Source of the DNA: Coccinella septempunctata
Lineage: Eukaryota > Arthropoda > Insecta > Coleoptera > Coccinellidae
Reading direction: 5' to 3'
Length of the DNA: 64,000 bases
NCBI RefSeq assembly: GCF_907165205.1
Contig: NC_058190.1
Coordinates: 39,916,116 to 39,980,115, forward strand
A program made the position numbers and the translations under genes. The notes under the pieces were generated by a model, which was not told the DNA's origin, ran no database searches, and saw nothing but the letters and a program-made list of their open reading frames with translations. Positions 31,260-42,899 of the stretch are shown in pieces (within the stretch, counting starts at the first letter, position 1; each line of letters opens with the position of its first letter).

Positions 31260-31687
31260 AAAATTTTCATACAAAATTAAGGTGCCATTTCTTCTGCAGA
31301 TATTTTTCGAAAGTTGACATTCTTCAGGTAGGTGATACGATAACTAAAACAAGAAAAATAACAAAAAATGACATTGAACAATTCTCCAAAATATCGGGTG
31401 ATCATAATGTTATTCATTCAACACACAATAATAAACCTGTTGTGCATGGCGCCTTTCTTAATGCATTAGTGTCAGGTATTATTGGCACTGAACTTCCAGG
31501 AGATGGAACGCTAGTTGTGAAACAAACTTTGAACTTTCCAAATAAGTGCTATTGTGATGAAATTGTCACCACCACTGTTGAAGTTGTGAAATTGAGGAAG
31601 ATTATAGAAGTGATGTTCAAGTGTGTTGTTATGGATGCAGATAAGGTTGTATTATATGGGGATGCTAGACTTATTTTGAATAAATGA
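31244..31687 (+). CDS. HTD2: Hydroxyacyl-thioester dehydratase type 2, mitochondrial (MaoC-like, HTD2-like)
   Basis: This hot-dog-fold 3-hydroxyacyl-ACP dehydratase belongs to mitochondrial type II fatty-acid synthesis. The frame gives 147 aa (human 168). The N-terminus is rich in Lys, Arg, Phe and Cys without acids (MACNLKNFHTKLRCHFFCRY), as in a mitochondrial presequence. The hydratase signature SGDHNVIHS (51-59) supplies catalytic Asp53 and His58. It is followed by PVVHGAFLNALVSGIIGTELPG. The ATG (AAAAAATGG context) lies 13 bases before the ARMC7 stop in a different frame, within the same exon, so the mRNA is probably bicistronic. In vertebrates HTD2 is likewise the second cistron of another mRNA (RPP14). 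An acceptor-like CTTCTGCAG at 31292-31300 leaves open a separate spliced start. AATAAA abuts the stop. Confidence 0.85.
   Translation: MACNLKNFHTKLRCHFFCRYFSKVDILQVGDTITKTRKITKNDIEQFSKISGDHNVIHSTHNNKPVVHGAFLNALVSGIIGTELPGDGTLVVKQTLNFPNKCYCDEIVTTTVEVVKLRKIIEVMFKCVVMDADKVVLYGDARLILNK
31679..31684 (+). promoter_or_regulatory. AATAAA in the last two codons of the HTD2-like gene
   Basis: The gene ends TTG AAT AAA TGA, so the hexamer is the last two sense codons and abuts the stop. Confidence 0.45.
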
Positions 31688-32063
31688 TATTTTTTTTCAC
31701 ATACTCATAATTTCAAGTGTCCCTGTATGGAATTGAATTATTGATTATTTGATTTAATTCTTGATTACTCAAATATTCTAACATCTAAATCCTTTTTATA
31801 TTCCATATATTTTATAGTTGTTTTCAATCTAAATTACTTCTTAGGATAGATGCGGAAGGGACAAAGGTCTGCGCCTCGTCATGTGAATTGGGACGTTATT
31901 GTCACCAGGGAGTTTCTCTATGTTGTCACCTATATATTCTTATTTAATGATTATCATTGGAAAAAATTAGATAATTCACAGAATACTACTACAATCCAAA
32001 CTCCACAAAACTAGTAATACTTTTATTACAATATATGTAGATAATTGTTTATATTACTTTTGA
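31688..32063. other. Spacer between convergent HTD2-like and Der p 7-like genes
   Basis: This is AT-rich 3' flank of both genes. No other feature is seen. Confidence 0.5.
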
Positions 32064-34707
32064 TCAAATCAACAACTGGAATAACCCATCTGGGCCTAAT
32101 ATTTCCTGGACAAGATTATTGATGGTTGTGATGAGGCTTTTTAATGTTCCTTTAACAATTACTTCTACCAGTGTTAAAATGATAGGTTTAACGGCAATCG
32201 TACTTGCACTGGTCATCAGGTTGAGGAGCCAATCGTAAACTAAGTTACCATGGAATTTCAATGACATTTTTCTGTAAAAAAAACATGTTAATCTGCCTGG
32301 TGATTTCTATTAAATCCCGAAAATCATATTTTATAATTTTAAGGATTCTCTTTCATAAAAAATATCAAATATTTACCCAGCATTAACAATATCATATTTG
32401 TTCAGTTTCATCAAAAAAGTGTTCAAATCTGCAGATAAAACAACTCTCATTCTCAAATTAGTCACTTGTCCGTCAGCAGTGCCTGTGGGCCCGATTTTCA
32501 TGTATTTCACCCTGTAGCTGTATTTAAACTGTAAGGGATATGGTGAATTAATGTGAAATTTTAATGTCAAATGTTTTTGGGTTTAATGGATTTACCTTCA
32601 AATCTGTGAAAGCCAAAGGAATATCCACTACCAAAATCTCTGAACTTTTGTTGTATGATACTGTACAGGCTCCATCTCTGTGTAGGGTTGAAGCATCTGT
32701 CATAACTCCTTGATTCAATGTGAATTCACCACTCACAAAGAACTGAAAATTCAAAAATTGAGGAGTCTCTCTGATAAGAGTGCTCCAGCCATATAAAATA
32801 GCACATAGCTATTGAATAGATGAATTAGATTCTTTTAGAACAGAAGCACATTTTCAAGAGAGTTTGTGTTCTGTCAGGCTTATATTGTTGAGTTAAACCT
32901 TTGTTTAACCAAGACAATAATTGTTTAAGTTAAGCATGTTAAACACGTGAGAATTAATCTACAATTGATATATATTACACACAACAGATTTGTTGCAATA
33001 GCCCATTACAGCACTTACAAACAACTACAAAAAATATCTTACACCTACAAGAAATAAGTTTCTTGTAATTTTTTTTTTTTATTAAACCATCAAGTGTAAA
33101 GACGACCATATTTTTTGTATATGTATTACGCAAAAAATACACCTCTTCAAATGATATATAATGAAAATTTGATTCAAGTGCCAAAAGTAAGTTTTCTGGT
33201 GAATATTCACTCCAATTTTTGAGCAGTGTATAAAGGCTGGTACAGTAGTCTATATGCAGTTGATACCATATTTGAATAGCTCATTATAACAAACCTTTTC
33301 AAATTTTTCGGAAATATCTGGCATGGCCATGGGATCAAATTTTTGTATTGCCATGTATTGGTCAATATTTCTGAGTATTTTATCGGCATAACTGTTGACG
33401 ATGGCTGTTATAACTATATCATCCCCTTCGTCACTGATTCTGAAAAATATGTATTCTGAGCAAGACATATCCAGAAATTTACCTATATAGCAGAGGCTGT
33501 CTCTGCTATATTATCAACTATTGAAATTTGGCTGATAAAGAACTCGAAAAGCGCTAATTTTGCATGGAGGTGAGGAACAAATAAATGAAATAAAATCAAA
33601 ACGGTGCGAATTCTACCAATTATATTTTCATTCAGTTATCTAGATGGAGTTCCTTTCTTTACACATCTCTCATCTTATATTATGCATTATATAGGGTGTT
33701 AACGAATAGTTGCGACAAAATTGTGAAACTTTAATATAAATAATTTCTCAAACATAAATACAGCTCCCTAAAAATGACACCTGAAAAGCTATTTTTTCTC
33801 AGAAACCAGAAAAATGACACCTGCAGGCTGCAGGTCTCATAGCTTTTCATGAAAAGCTATTTTTACTCAGATACCAGAAAACTGACAGAAATGAAATTGA
33901 GCAGACATTCTCTGGAAGTGAAAAGGCAATCAAAAAAATTTTGGTGGTCTTCCCCTATAATGTCAGCTTGATATCCGCCAACTAGGTAAATTTAAGGTCG
34001 ACTATACAACTCACACTTGATGAAATATTTTTTTTCTCAAAAAAATTTTAGAAAAACAAAATCAAGAGACCTTATTATTTGTTCAATATGAATCAAGCTA
34101 TGAAAAATTAATTTTTCAACGGTAGGTATAATATATAAAAATAAGAACAAAGTTTCTCACGAAACTTGTTTGCGGGAGGCTTTTTCTACCTTCAGGGGAA
34201 CACCATCAAAATTTTGTTAATTGCCGCTGACCCCCATAGAATGTCTGCTCAATTTAATCTTTGACAGTTTTTTTATTTCTAAGAAACACTATGGAGGGTA
34301 AACTACTCTCCATCTAAGCAGGGGATGCTCAAAAAAAAAGATATGACATGATGAAAGGCCCGCACACTAATTTTTGACAAGGAATACTCATCCTATCTAA
34401 TAGCGACACTAATAAGAATAAGGAACATTTTGTTGTGTGGAATTTGCATCGTTTCATATCGGGGAATTAATAACAATCAATAATTTCCGAGATATTGAAG
34501 GATAAATTGATTCCTCAAAAAGTTTCATAATTCCAAATGGAAAAATTCAAAACTTTTTTTTAATGAGTATATATGTACTCACTTCGTTGCTTCTTTGAGA
34601 CGAATTTTTAATTGTTTCAAGACATCTTCATCAATCGTAAGATCAGACACTACAGGGCTTGCAGCTGCAAGCCCAATTGAAAGTAAACACAGGAAATGGA
34701 AAATCAT
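32064..34707 (-). CDS. Secreted Der p 7-like protein (group 7 mite-allergen family)
   Basis: This is a probable secreted lipid-binding protein of the JHBP/LBP-like superroll fold. Five exons (34707-34583, 33439-33295, 32742-32596, 32528-32377, 32271-32064) join in frame to 258 aa. A signal peptide is evident (MIFHFLCLLSIGLAAA, cleavage probably before SPVVS). The best family match is IQKFDPMAMPDISEKFEK, which parallels the FDPMKVPDHSDKFER region of group 7 mite allergens. The rest is amphipathic and weakly conserved (VSGEFTLNQG, DIPLAFTDLK, TNLRMRVVLSADLN), with a hydrophobic helical C-terminus. A JHBP/takeout relationship is the alternative. The ligand and tissue are unknown. The first intron (1.1 kb) hosts an inverted pair of short elements. 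Confidence 0.75.
33691..34400. mobile_element. Inverted pair of short repeats inside an intron
   Basis: The left copy (about 33691-33965) and an inverted right copy (about 34180-34400) share a block with CAGACATTCT and GGCAAT. Both are related to the element at 2079-2325. For example, the right arm read backward contains ATTCCTTGT...TTTTTTTGAGCATCCCCTGCTTAGAT, parallel to that copy. They could fold into a large stem in the Der p 7-like pre-mRNA. There is no coding capacity. Confidence 0.55.
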
Positions 34708-36841
34708 TGCGAAATTTGTCGCCGCTTGATGAAAAATTAGTCTTATATTGCTTTCGCCTAATCTATTAATCTGTAATAAACATCTATTTGTATGAAAATG
34801 AGGTAATTTTTTTCGATAACATCTTTTTCGTTCCAAGTGTCTCATCAAAATATCACAAAACGTAGATAATTAGAAGTCCACTAGAATTGAGGGAATGTAC
34901 GAAAAGCAAGGAACTTCGCAAATACAGAATTTGTAGATTTAACGTTAATATTCAAAACTAGTGGCGAAGAAATATGGGTTGCAAATAGAGACTTGATAGG
35001 ATATTCTTGATAAAACTTAGAAGATTTTTTTCCGATGAGGTTTGTTTCCGAGTTATTGGACTTCTGTATGCGACCAATTCAATTTCATAAATTGCAGAGT
35101 AAGCTTTGAATAAAATGAGTGGATTGTCATTTGGTGAATGAACAAAATTTGTGCAAACAAAAGTTGCTTTGCTTGTCTCTTGGTTTAGTTCTTTTGTTAA
35201 ACATCTAACATGCAGATTTCTAACGAAGAATAGGCAGATGTTATTTTTGGGTGCGGTTTTTCTTATTGCAACGCATTAAAAGCTTGTCAGGCGTACAACA
35301 GGGGGATAGATGAAGAAAACTATCTGGCCGGGTGTTTTCCGCACTTATCAAAGGCTACGCGCGACTTTTTGGAATTGGCCACCCTGGTTCTTAACCGAAA
35401 TAGTAACATATATTATGGTGTTATGAAGGAAGAAAAAATTCGTACTACACTCATTGCTGCCCATCTAAACATGTCCCAAAGTTTTGCTTGGAAAATCTGA
35501 GAAACCGAAGTTTAACATCCATTTCATTAACAAAAAGTACATAATTTGTACGCAGGAGGTCTCACGTGCAATATGACTTTCCTTTCATCAATAATTTCCA
35601 CTTCAGCAGCATGAACAAATTAAAAATTTGGAGCTACTTTTAAAAATTGTTGCGATAGACGTTCGAATAGAATGTTTGGTTTGGTTCGAATATGAGTTTG
35701 AGATAAGAAGAATATCAAGAGGAAAATCAACAAAACTGCTTCTGTAACAATGCATATATAGAAGCAATCTCAAATGGAAATCACCGACGAAAACCTACTA
35801 TAAGGTAGATATCGATATGAATGTATCAAGATAATCATTCTAAAATTAACGCTGATTTTATTTATTGTGATGTAATGACTCTTTTCTACCGATATGTGAT
35901 AATGGTCGTATATAATGCTGAATAAAAGATTATTATTCGAAACTATATCTGATTTATAACTGAAGTATCTGAATATTGTACCAAAAATTGACTCCAATTT
36001 GGGGGTTTCAAACATGATTCATTTCCAAAGTACAGATTTTTTTTGCGCTTTTACTATCTGTATTTTAAAATTTATAATTTATCGGACATGAACATCAGAC
36101 GATTTATATGGAGAAAATCTTCAAAGCACTTAAGATTGATTTGGATTCCAATAGATACTGCATAAACTCGATTCTAGTCAAAACTTAGTGTCGAATTATT
36201 GAAATCTGATTTTTTATCAAATCAAAATAATCATAGCGTAGTATTAAAGAAGGAAAATTGTGTGAGGAGAATGAAATAGAAATGTGAACTCGGAAATTCA
36301 ATTCCGTTTCGAATTAATTCTAAATCGAATTGAAAATTGATGCCTAAAAAAAATTTTTTTATTTATTTTGTAAAATAATAGGGCTGCAACACCGTATACG
36401 AAAACCTATTTATTGGCAACCTTGTTAAACCGTTAAATAAATTAATATCAAAGACCGAAGACTATAGAGAAGATGACAAGTTTGTCTCTGGTGAACATAG
36501 ACCTAATATTGGAATCACAGAACACTAATATAGATAGATAGATTGGAATATTGGATTATTAATATTCTGTGGTTCAAAAATCAGCGTACTTTCGTGTTAT
36601 TGACAAAAATCCTATTAAAATAACAATTTCTAAGTTTGAAGAATGGGAATATCTTTAAAGTTATAGTAACAAATTTCATTTCATTTTCATTGTGTATCAA
36701 CTGTGAGTGAAGTTCCTTTCTCAGCGTTAGGTCAAGCTCCAAATATGGTTTCAAATAGGTTATAATAGCGCATTCGATAATGCCGTTATGAGAAAAATTG
36801 ACTATTTTCATTAATATCCGTGCAAAAATCAAATAAAAGAG
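34708..36841. other. Intergenic region between the Der p 7-like gene and SREK1
   Basis: No intact gene is present. Apart from the transposase-like remnant at 35211-35405, I see only AT-rich DNA. Promoters of the two divergent genes should lie at its ends. The last 200 bp before SREK1 have no obvious motif. Confidence 0.5.
35211..35405 (+). pseudogene. Degenerate DUF4817-type helix-turn-helix remnant
   Basis: A frame reading MQISNEE, a stop codon, then ADVIFGCGFSYCNALKACQA and YNRGIDEEN aligns by eye with the DUF4817 domain. That domain has the form (S)NEEYADM.F.YG...GNA..A...Y..R and is found in insect transposable-element proteins. The in-frame TAG replaces the usual Tyr. About 30 more open codons follow (AGCFPHLSKATRDFLELATL) and then similarity is lost. 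It is dead. Family assignment is from motif memory. Confidence 0.45.
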
Positions 36842-38629
36842 ATGGCTGTCGGAAATACGAAAATAATACAAGTGACCAATATTGCACCACAAGCGACGAA
36901 GGATCAGATGCAAACATTATTTGGTTATCTTGGTAAAATCGAAGATATTCGTTTGTATCCTACTATCAGAGATGTATCCTGTCCAGTTCAGTCTAGAATA
37001 TGTTATATCAAATTCGTAGATTCAGGCACGGTAGGAATTGCTCAGCATATGACAAATACAGTTTTCATTGATAGGGCCCTCATTGTGATTCCTGTCCAAA
37101 ATGGAGAGATTCCAGATGAATACTATGCATTAGAAATGACTAGGAATGGGACTATTGTTCCAGGACTTCATGTGAATGAACCTAAGTTGCCACCACATGT
37201 AGTTAACTCAGTACAAGGAACAGGAAACGACCAAGTCATAGTTACTTCAGATCCTCAGTTGGAAGCCAATGGCTTATCTCGTTATCCACCTTTACCTGTA
37301 ACATATGATAGTACCAAGATAGAAGAGACTAGAAGAACTATTTGTGTGTTAAATATAGATCCTTCTACAAGTTCACAAGATATTATCAGCCATTTTACAA
37401 GTGCTGGTGAAGTCAAATATCTGAGAACTGCAACCAGAACTTCAACAGAGACTCCATTATACTTGATTGAATTTACTGATCAACCAAGTGTGCTTAATGC
37501 ACTGAAAATGAGCGGTACAGATTTCAACGGTAATATAATAGAAGTTCAACACTCTACTCAGGCTATTGTTAAACCACAAGCTAAAAGTAATGAGGCTGCT
37601 CAAAGAGAAATAGAGGAAGCCATGTCTAGGTTCAAGGAAGCTCAAAATATGATAAGTGCTTCAATTGAACCGGTTATAGGAATGCTTACCAAGGATAAGA
37701 GGAGCTCTAGAAGATCACGATCTCGATCTCGGGGTAGAAGACGCAGATCAAGATCAAGATCTAGGAGGAGGTCACGATCTCGCAGGAGGAGGTCTGGCTC
37801 TAGATCTCGTAGAACCAGGTCTAGAGATAGAAAAAGAAGATCTCGATCAAGAAAACGCAGCTCATCTAGACCTAGAAGAACAAGATCTAGGTCAAGATCT
37901 CGAACCTCACGTTCTAGGAGATCTAGATCGAAATCGTCTTCATGGAGAAAAAAATCCCGAGATCGAGATTCTATTTCAAGGGCAAAGTCAAAAGATAGAA
38001 GATCAAGAGATCGATCAAGGGATAGGAAACGCTCACGAGATCGAAAACCCAGAGATGAAGACAGAGAAAAATCCAGAGCACGAGATAAATCCAAAGAAAG
38101 GGAGAAATCGAAGGATAAAGAAAGACCAAAGTCTAAGGAAAAATCCAAGGAAAGAGAAGTTGAGAAATCTAAAGGAAGAGATTCAAAACCCCGGGAATCA
38201 AAGGAGAAGAAACTAGACAAAGAAAGCAGTGTTGATACTGCTGTGGAAAAGAAGACACGTGACAGGTCCCGATCAAGGAGCAAATATCGTTCAAGATCAC
38301 GTGATCGGAAGAAGAAAGAAAGAAAGAGGTCTAGGTCAAGAGGAAGTCGAAGAAGGTCACCTTCCCCTAAAAAGAAAAGAAGAAGCAGGTCTCGTAGTCG
38401 GGACAGAAAAAGGGACAAATATGATAAAAAAGAAAGTAAAAAAGATAGAGACCGAGAAAGAATAAAGGATAGATCTAGATCTCGCTCTAAAATACCTAGA
38501 AATTACGATGAAGAAGAGAAGGGTTTCGAAAGAACAGAAAAGGAGAAATATTTGACAGAAACTGAAATTGTGACTGAGAAGGAGTCTTCTGAAAAGTCAG
38601 ATAATATGGATATTTCTAATTCTCCATAG
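36842..38629 (+). CDS. SREK1: Splicing regulatory SR-related protein, SREK1/SRrp86-like
   Basis: This nuclear SR-related factor modulates splice-site choice. A single coding exon encodes 595 aa. RRM1 (about 7-84) has IIQVTNI and ICYIKFVD as RNP2/RNP1-like strands. RRM2 (about 163-240) has RRTICVLNIDPSTSSQDIIS and YLIEFTDQPSVLNAL. Then comes a stretch diagnostic for SREK1 (AIVKPQAK...AQREIEEAMSRFKEAQNMIS). From about 285 on it is an Arg-Ser domain with later KEKSKEREK- and DRDRE-rich parts. Human SREK1 has the same order. The lack of introns in the coding region is notable but not proof of retroposition, since the frame is intact and the codons look constrained. AATAAA at about 38687 is a plausible poly(A) signal. 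Confidence 0.9.
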   Translation: MAVGNTKIIQVTNIAPQATKDQMQTLFGYLGKIEDIRLYPTIRDVSCPVQSRICYIKFVDSGTVGIAQHMTNTVFIDRALIVIPVQNGEIPDEYYALEMTRNGTIVPGLHVNEPKLPPHVVNSVQGTGNDQVIVTSDPQLEANGLSRYPPLPVTYDSTKIEETRRTICVLNIDPSTSSQDIISHFTSAGEVKYLRTATRTSTETPLYLIEFTDQPSVLNALKMSGTDFNGNIIEVQHSTQAIVKPQAKSNEAAQREIEEAMSRFKEAQNMISASIEPVIGMLTKDKRSSRRSRSRSRGRRRRSRSRSRRRSRSRRRRSGSRSRRTRSRDRKRRSRSRKRSSSRPRRTRSRSRSRTSRSRRSRSKSSSWRKKSRDRDSISRAKSKDRRSRDRSRDRKRSRDRKPRDEDREKSRARDKSKEREKSKDKERPKSKEKSKEREVEKSKGRDSKPRESKEKKLDKESSVDTAVEKKTRDRSRSRSKYRSRSRDRKKKERKRSRSRGSRRRSPSPKKKRRSRSRSRDRKRDKYDKKESKKDRDRERIKDRSRSRSKIPRNYDEEEKGFERTEKEKYLTETEIVTEKESSEKSDNMDISNSP

Positions 38630-39571
38630 TTCATATGTATATTATTTGAGAATTATGAATGGTTTTAATATAAGTTAAGCCTTAAGAAATAAATTAATAC
38701 TATTTAGGGAATAGTAACAGTTGTTTCTTTTTGATTGTCCTTTGTAATTTTCTGATGTCATTTGTGCAGAATCAAACTTTTTAAGATATATTTTGTTGAT
38801 TCTCCGAACAACTTGTTTCAGTTGTGTATGTGTATTAGTTGAATTGGAATAAAAATGATTTTATATAGTCAATTAGTGGACTAGGGTTTATTTTAATAAG
38901 AAATAAATTCGCTAGATTCGTTCAGGTTTGAAGACTCAGAAAAATGTTGACAAAACTGTTATTTCCATACTGAAGAACCCTGCTTTCATTCATATGGTCA
39001 TTATAGCATGTAATTAAAAATCTTCAATTTGAAAATTCTAAAATAAAGTACAGTTTTTCAAAACTCTCCTTACTTGGATAAGCCTATGTAGCTATTGGTT
39101 ATTTTTTTTCAAATGTCACATGATAAATATAATGTATGATCAATCTAGTAACTTTATTCTGCGTTTTGCTGTGTAGCACAAAGTTTTTGGACATGGTCTC
39201 ATGTATAGAAATGAAGTTACATTATTGTATCCACTTACTGAGAGGTCGCAGTGCTCGGATTTTTTATTATTTAGAAAGTTTACAATGACTTCGCACTTCA
39301 AGAAGATTTGTTCTTTAATTTTCAGAAGGCTGCATAAACCCACCATAATTTCTGATTTCATTACTGCAATGTACCACCATTTAAATAAATAATAAATTTA
39401 ATAAGATGAATGGGTTTTTGTGCTTCTGCGAAAACCATTGAGAAAGTAACAAAGAACTTTACAAAATATATTAATACAACAATATATGCCTGTACAAAAT
39501 TCCTCAAATATAATGTGAAATCACATAATCCTAAATCAACCAAATAAATGAATATTCATCTATTTTGAATT
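38630..39571. other. Spacer between convergent SREK1 and KRI1
   Basis: This is AT-rich 3' flanking sequence of the two genes. Plus-strand AATAAA occurs near 38687 and AATAAATAATAAA near 39385. No further gene is seen. Confidence 0.5.
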
Positions 39572-39577
39572 TTTATT
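39572..39577 (-). promoter_or_regulatory. AATAAA overlapping the KRI1 stop codon
   Basis: The minus-strand end reads GAT CAA TAA AAA, so the hexamer is formed by the last two bases of the Gln codon, TAA and one downstream base. Confidence 0.5.
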
Positions 39578-42500
39578 GATCCTTATTACCATAAATCAAT
39601 TTATTTTTGAATTTTTTAGGATTCCATCCAAAGCAAGCAATTCTTGAATCTGAAATTCCAATGTCCAAATTCTTCAATTTATTTTTCTTGGATTTTTTTG
39701 CTGGTTTCTGATTATCAGATGTTTCAGATAATTTCCTTTTAACAGCTGATTTTCTGTCTATCTGATCATGATTCTTCTTCTTTTTTTCCACTTTTGGTGT
39801 TGTAGGAGTTTCTTTCTCATTCCCCTCACTGATAACCGCATCTGTACGATCTTTTTTCGGTTTCTTCTTTTTCTTCTTTGAACTGATTTCAACATTTTCT
39901 AAAGGACTGTCTTGAGTTCCCTCATTTTTCTCCTTATTAACAGCAGATGATGAAATTGCATCTTTCTCTTCTGTGACAGTTTCCTTGGTATTTAAATCTC
40001 CCAAATTATCTTGTTTTTCAGTTTTTAATTTTCTTTTTTTGGTTTTGCCTTCTTTTCTATCTTCCACTTTCTCATTTTCTTCTAGAGGTAGAGAACTTTT
40101 TTTCTTCTTTTTCTTTTTGATGGATTCACCTTTTATTTCACTAGGATTTTGGGTTTCAAGGACGTTCTCCTTGCTAAGTTTTTTTCCCTTGCTAGGTGAT
40201 TTGTTGTTGACCATATTATTTTCTTGATGGGCCACAGATTTCTCAACTTCCTGACTTGCATCTTCTTTTTTCTCATCAACTTCAACAGATTTGGAATCAT
40301 TGTTTTCTGCTTCCACAAATAAACTGGGCAAAATTTTTTTTTTCAATACAATATTCTGCCCTTTTCTCTCATACGCAGTTTGTTCATATTTTTCTACCTG
40401 TTCATCTCTCAAAGCCACGGCCTTTTTCAAGGAACACCATTTATTCAATTCTCTATCCTTTGCTAATAGAATCTAAAATAAAAAACTCAATTAAAAACTG
40501 CATGTTAACTAAAAATATTCTTCTTACTTCCTCAACACTTAGACCAAAACTATTTGGTACCACCTTCCTGTATTTGAATTTAAATGGTATGTCATCTATG
40601 ATATCTTCACAATCAAATTTGTAATATTCATCAATGTATTTCTCGTAGCTCTTATCCATAGGATCGAATTTTGGCCGTTCCTTGGCCAGCATTTCAACAA
40701 ACTTCGATTTCCTCTTGCGCTTCTTTTTCCTTCTTGAATTTTCTACAAGCTCTTTCTGTGTTGCTTTGGGGTCATAATCAGCATCCATCTGGTAAAAAAG
40801 TAAGTATGTATATCTTCATCAGTTAATATTATTGAATATTTATGAAAAAAAAATTTACATTTTTATAGAAAAAAATCTTCAAAAACGATTAATTTTGAAA
40901 TGAGATATTACAGGATACCTCAAACCAGACTAATATAGCAATGCAAAATTTTGGTAATGTAACATAGAGTCACAATGCAATTAAAAAAAATTTTATTAAG
41001 AAAATTGAAACGTTAAATATTCATCAAGAAGAACAAAGGTTAATAAGTTGAAGTAATCTTCTTATTCCTCACCCTAACATATACTTACAATGAAATCATC
41101 ATCTTCACAATGAGGACCATCAGCTTCTTCCTCTTCGGTAGGTCCAGTAAAGTCATCATAATTTTCTGAAAAATTTGTTGATTTATGAGATGAGACCAAC
41201 AAAGGCATTGATTTGATAAGTTGTGCAAATTGGGCAGATGCCATTTCAAGATATTCAGAGAAAACCAATTAATTCAATTTTTCAAATCTAACCTGGTTGT
41301 AATTCTAAAGCATCTTCATCATCCAAGTCAATTGGCGGTTTTATATCTTCCTCTGGGCCATTGTCATAATATTCATCGTTAAACAAAGCTTGCATCCTCT
41401 TGTCATGTTCTTCTGGGTCAAAATCACCCTCTATATCTTCATCCTAAAAAATGAAAGAATTTTATTCTCAATTCAAATTTATTTTTCAGTAAGATTTCAA
41501 GTTTTCTGAGAATTTGATAATATTTTTCATTTAGCCGTAAATTAAATATCATCCAGAAGATATAGGAATTACAAAATTTTATAAAATAATAAAAAATATA
41601 TTACATTGAAAGCAATCTCTTTGTTTCCTGTAATCTCCTTTAATTTCTCAATTTTCTCTTCGATTTCCTTTTGCTTCAGATCCCTCAATTTCCTAAATTG
41701 TTCCATCTTTTCTTCTTTTTCCCTGGCCTTCCTTTCCTTAATCTCTTGTCTTTTCACTTTTCTCCTATTATCTTCTCTTCTTAAAGATCCTTCAATTGTT
41801 CTTGGGTACCTTTTGATCTAAAAAATAAAATAATAGGAAATAATTAATCGTCATTTGAAATTTCTCTAATGTAACAATACTTTTTAATAATCAACATATC
41901 AAATAATATTTACTCACAAATTCATGATCAGGTTCTTCAAATCGAAAATTGTACTTATGCTCAAATTCTTCTTGCTTCTGAATTTCATTTTCATCTTCTG
42001 ATAGATCTTGAACAATTTCATTGTATGTTGGGATGTAGTTCTTGTTTCCTTCTTCTAAGTATCTAGAAAAAGAAAACATTAAAATATACATAGAAATAAC
42101 CTAATAGATAAATTACATAACGTCATAATTACCTGTTATTTAACAAATAATCTCTAAGGAACTTTTCCCCTTCATCAAGTTTATCATTGTTCCAATAATC
42201 TTTCAATGGTTTCAAAGATGAAGCAGTCTCCTTATCCTTCAATTTTTTCTCTTGTCCAATTAACCAGGCTTTATAGTCCTCTTCTTTCTTTACTTCTTCT
42301 TCCTTTGTTTGTTCCCTAGCTTTTAGAAAACTTCCTATGTCTTCATCACTATCCTCATCAAGAACTTTAAAACTTTCTTTCAATTTGTTCTCATCCCGTA
42401 CTCCAAAGCTGTGAGTGCTGTTTCTATTTTCATCATCACTATCACTGGCAATGCCCCCTTTTTCTAGTAAAAGTTCTCTCTCATAATCTCTAAGAAACAT

Positions 42501-42899
42501 TTTCTTTTCTTTCTTTGTTTTAGGGGCAGTTTCTTTTTTGTTTGAACTATTGAAAAACACAACTTTATCATCATAGATTGAAGGATCTTCGGTCTTCAGT
42601 AAAGCTAAGGTTTTGTAAAAATCCTTTTCGACTTCCTGTGTGAGTTCAACTGCATTTTCATCGTCATCTGAAGTATCTTCATCGTCCTCATCATTATCAA
42701 AATCTAGTGCATGTTCTCCATGACGTGCTTTAACTGAAATACAAATATATGGAATGATTTCACTACAGAATTCTAAAGATTCATGAAACTTACACTTATT
42801 GAGTTCTTCCTTTTTTCTCCAAGTATCGTATGATTTCGCATACTCATTTTCTGTTTTTATTTCAATTTCACTATCTGAGTCTTCAAATAATTTGGACAT
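39573..42899 (-). CDS. KRI1: KRI1 homologue, ribosome biogenesis factor
   Basis: This nucleolar protein is needed for 40S subunit assembly. Eight exons (42899-42794, 42733-42133, 42062-41918, 41817-41605, 41443-41293, 41165-41089, 40788-40528, 40472-39573) join in frame to 817 aa (human about 700). Conserved blocks: EKDFYKTLALLKTEDPSIYD, FLRDYERELLLEKGG, LDEGEKFLRDYLLNNR, FEHKYNFRFEEPD, FDPEEHDKRMQALFNDEYYD, HCEDDDFIMDADYDP, and the C-terminal core YIDEYYKFDCEDIIDDIPFK with RKVVPNSFGLSVEE. The last exon adds a long Lys/Glu-rich low-complexity tail with several KKKKKK runs, longer than in human. ATG 42899 (MSKLFEDSDSE) is the first ATG in frame. Introns are short, and the gene is divergent from C1orf43. 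Confidence 0.93.

Noticed and set aside
37642..38418. Open frame of 258 codons on the minus strand
   Set aside because: It is the complement of the SREK1 Arg-Ser repeats. The Leu/Asp/Arg-rich peptide is an artefact of the RS codons.
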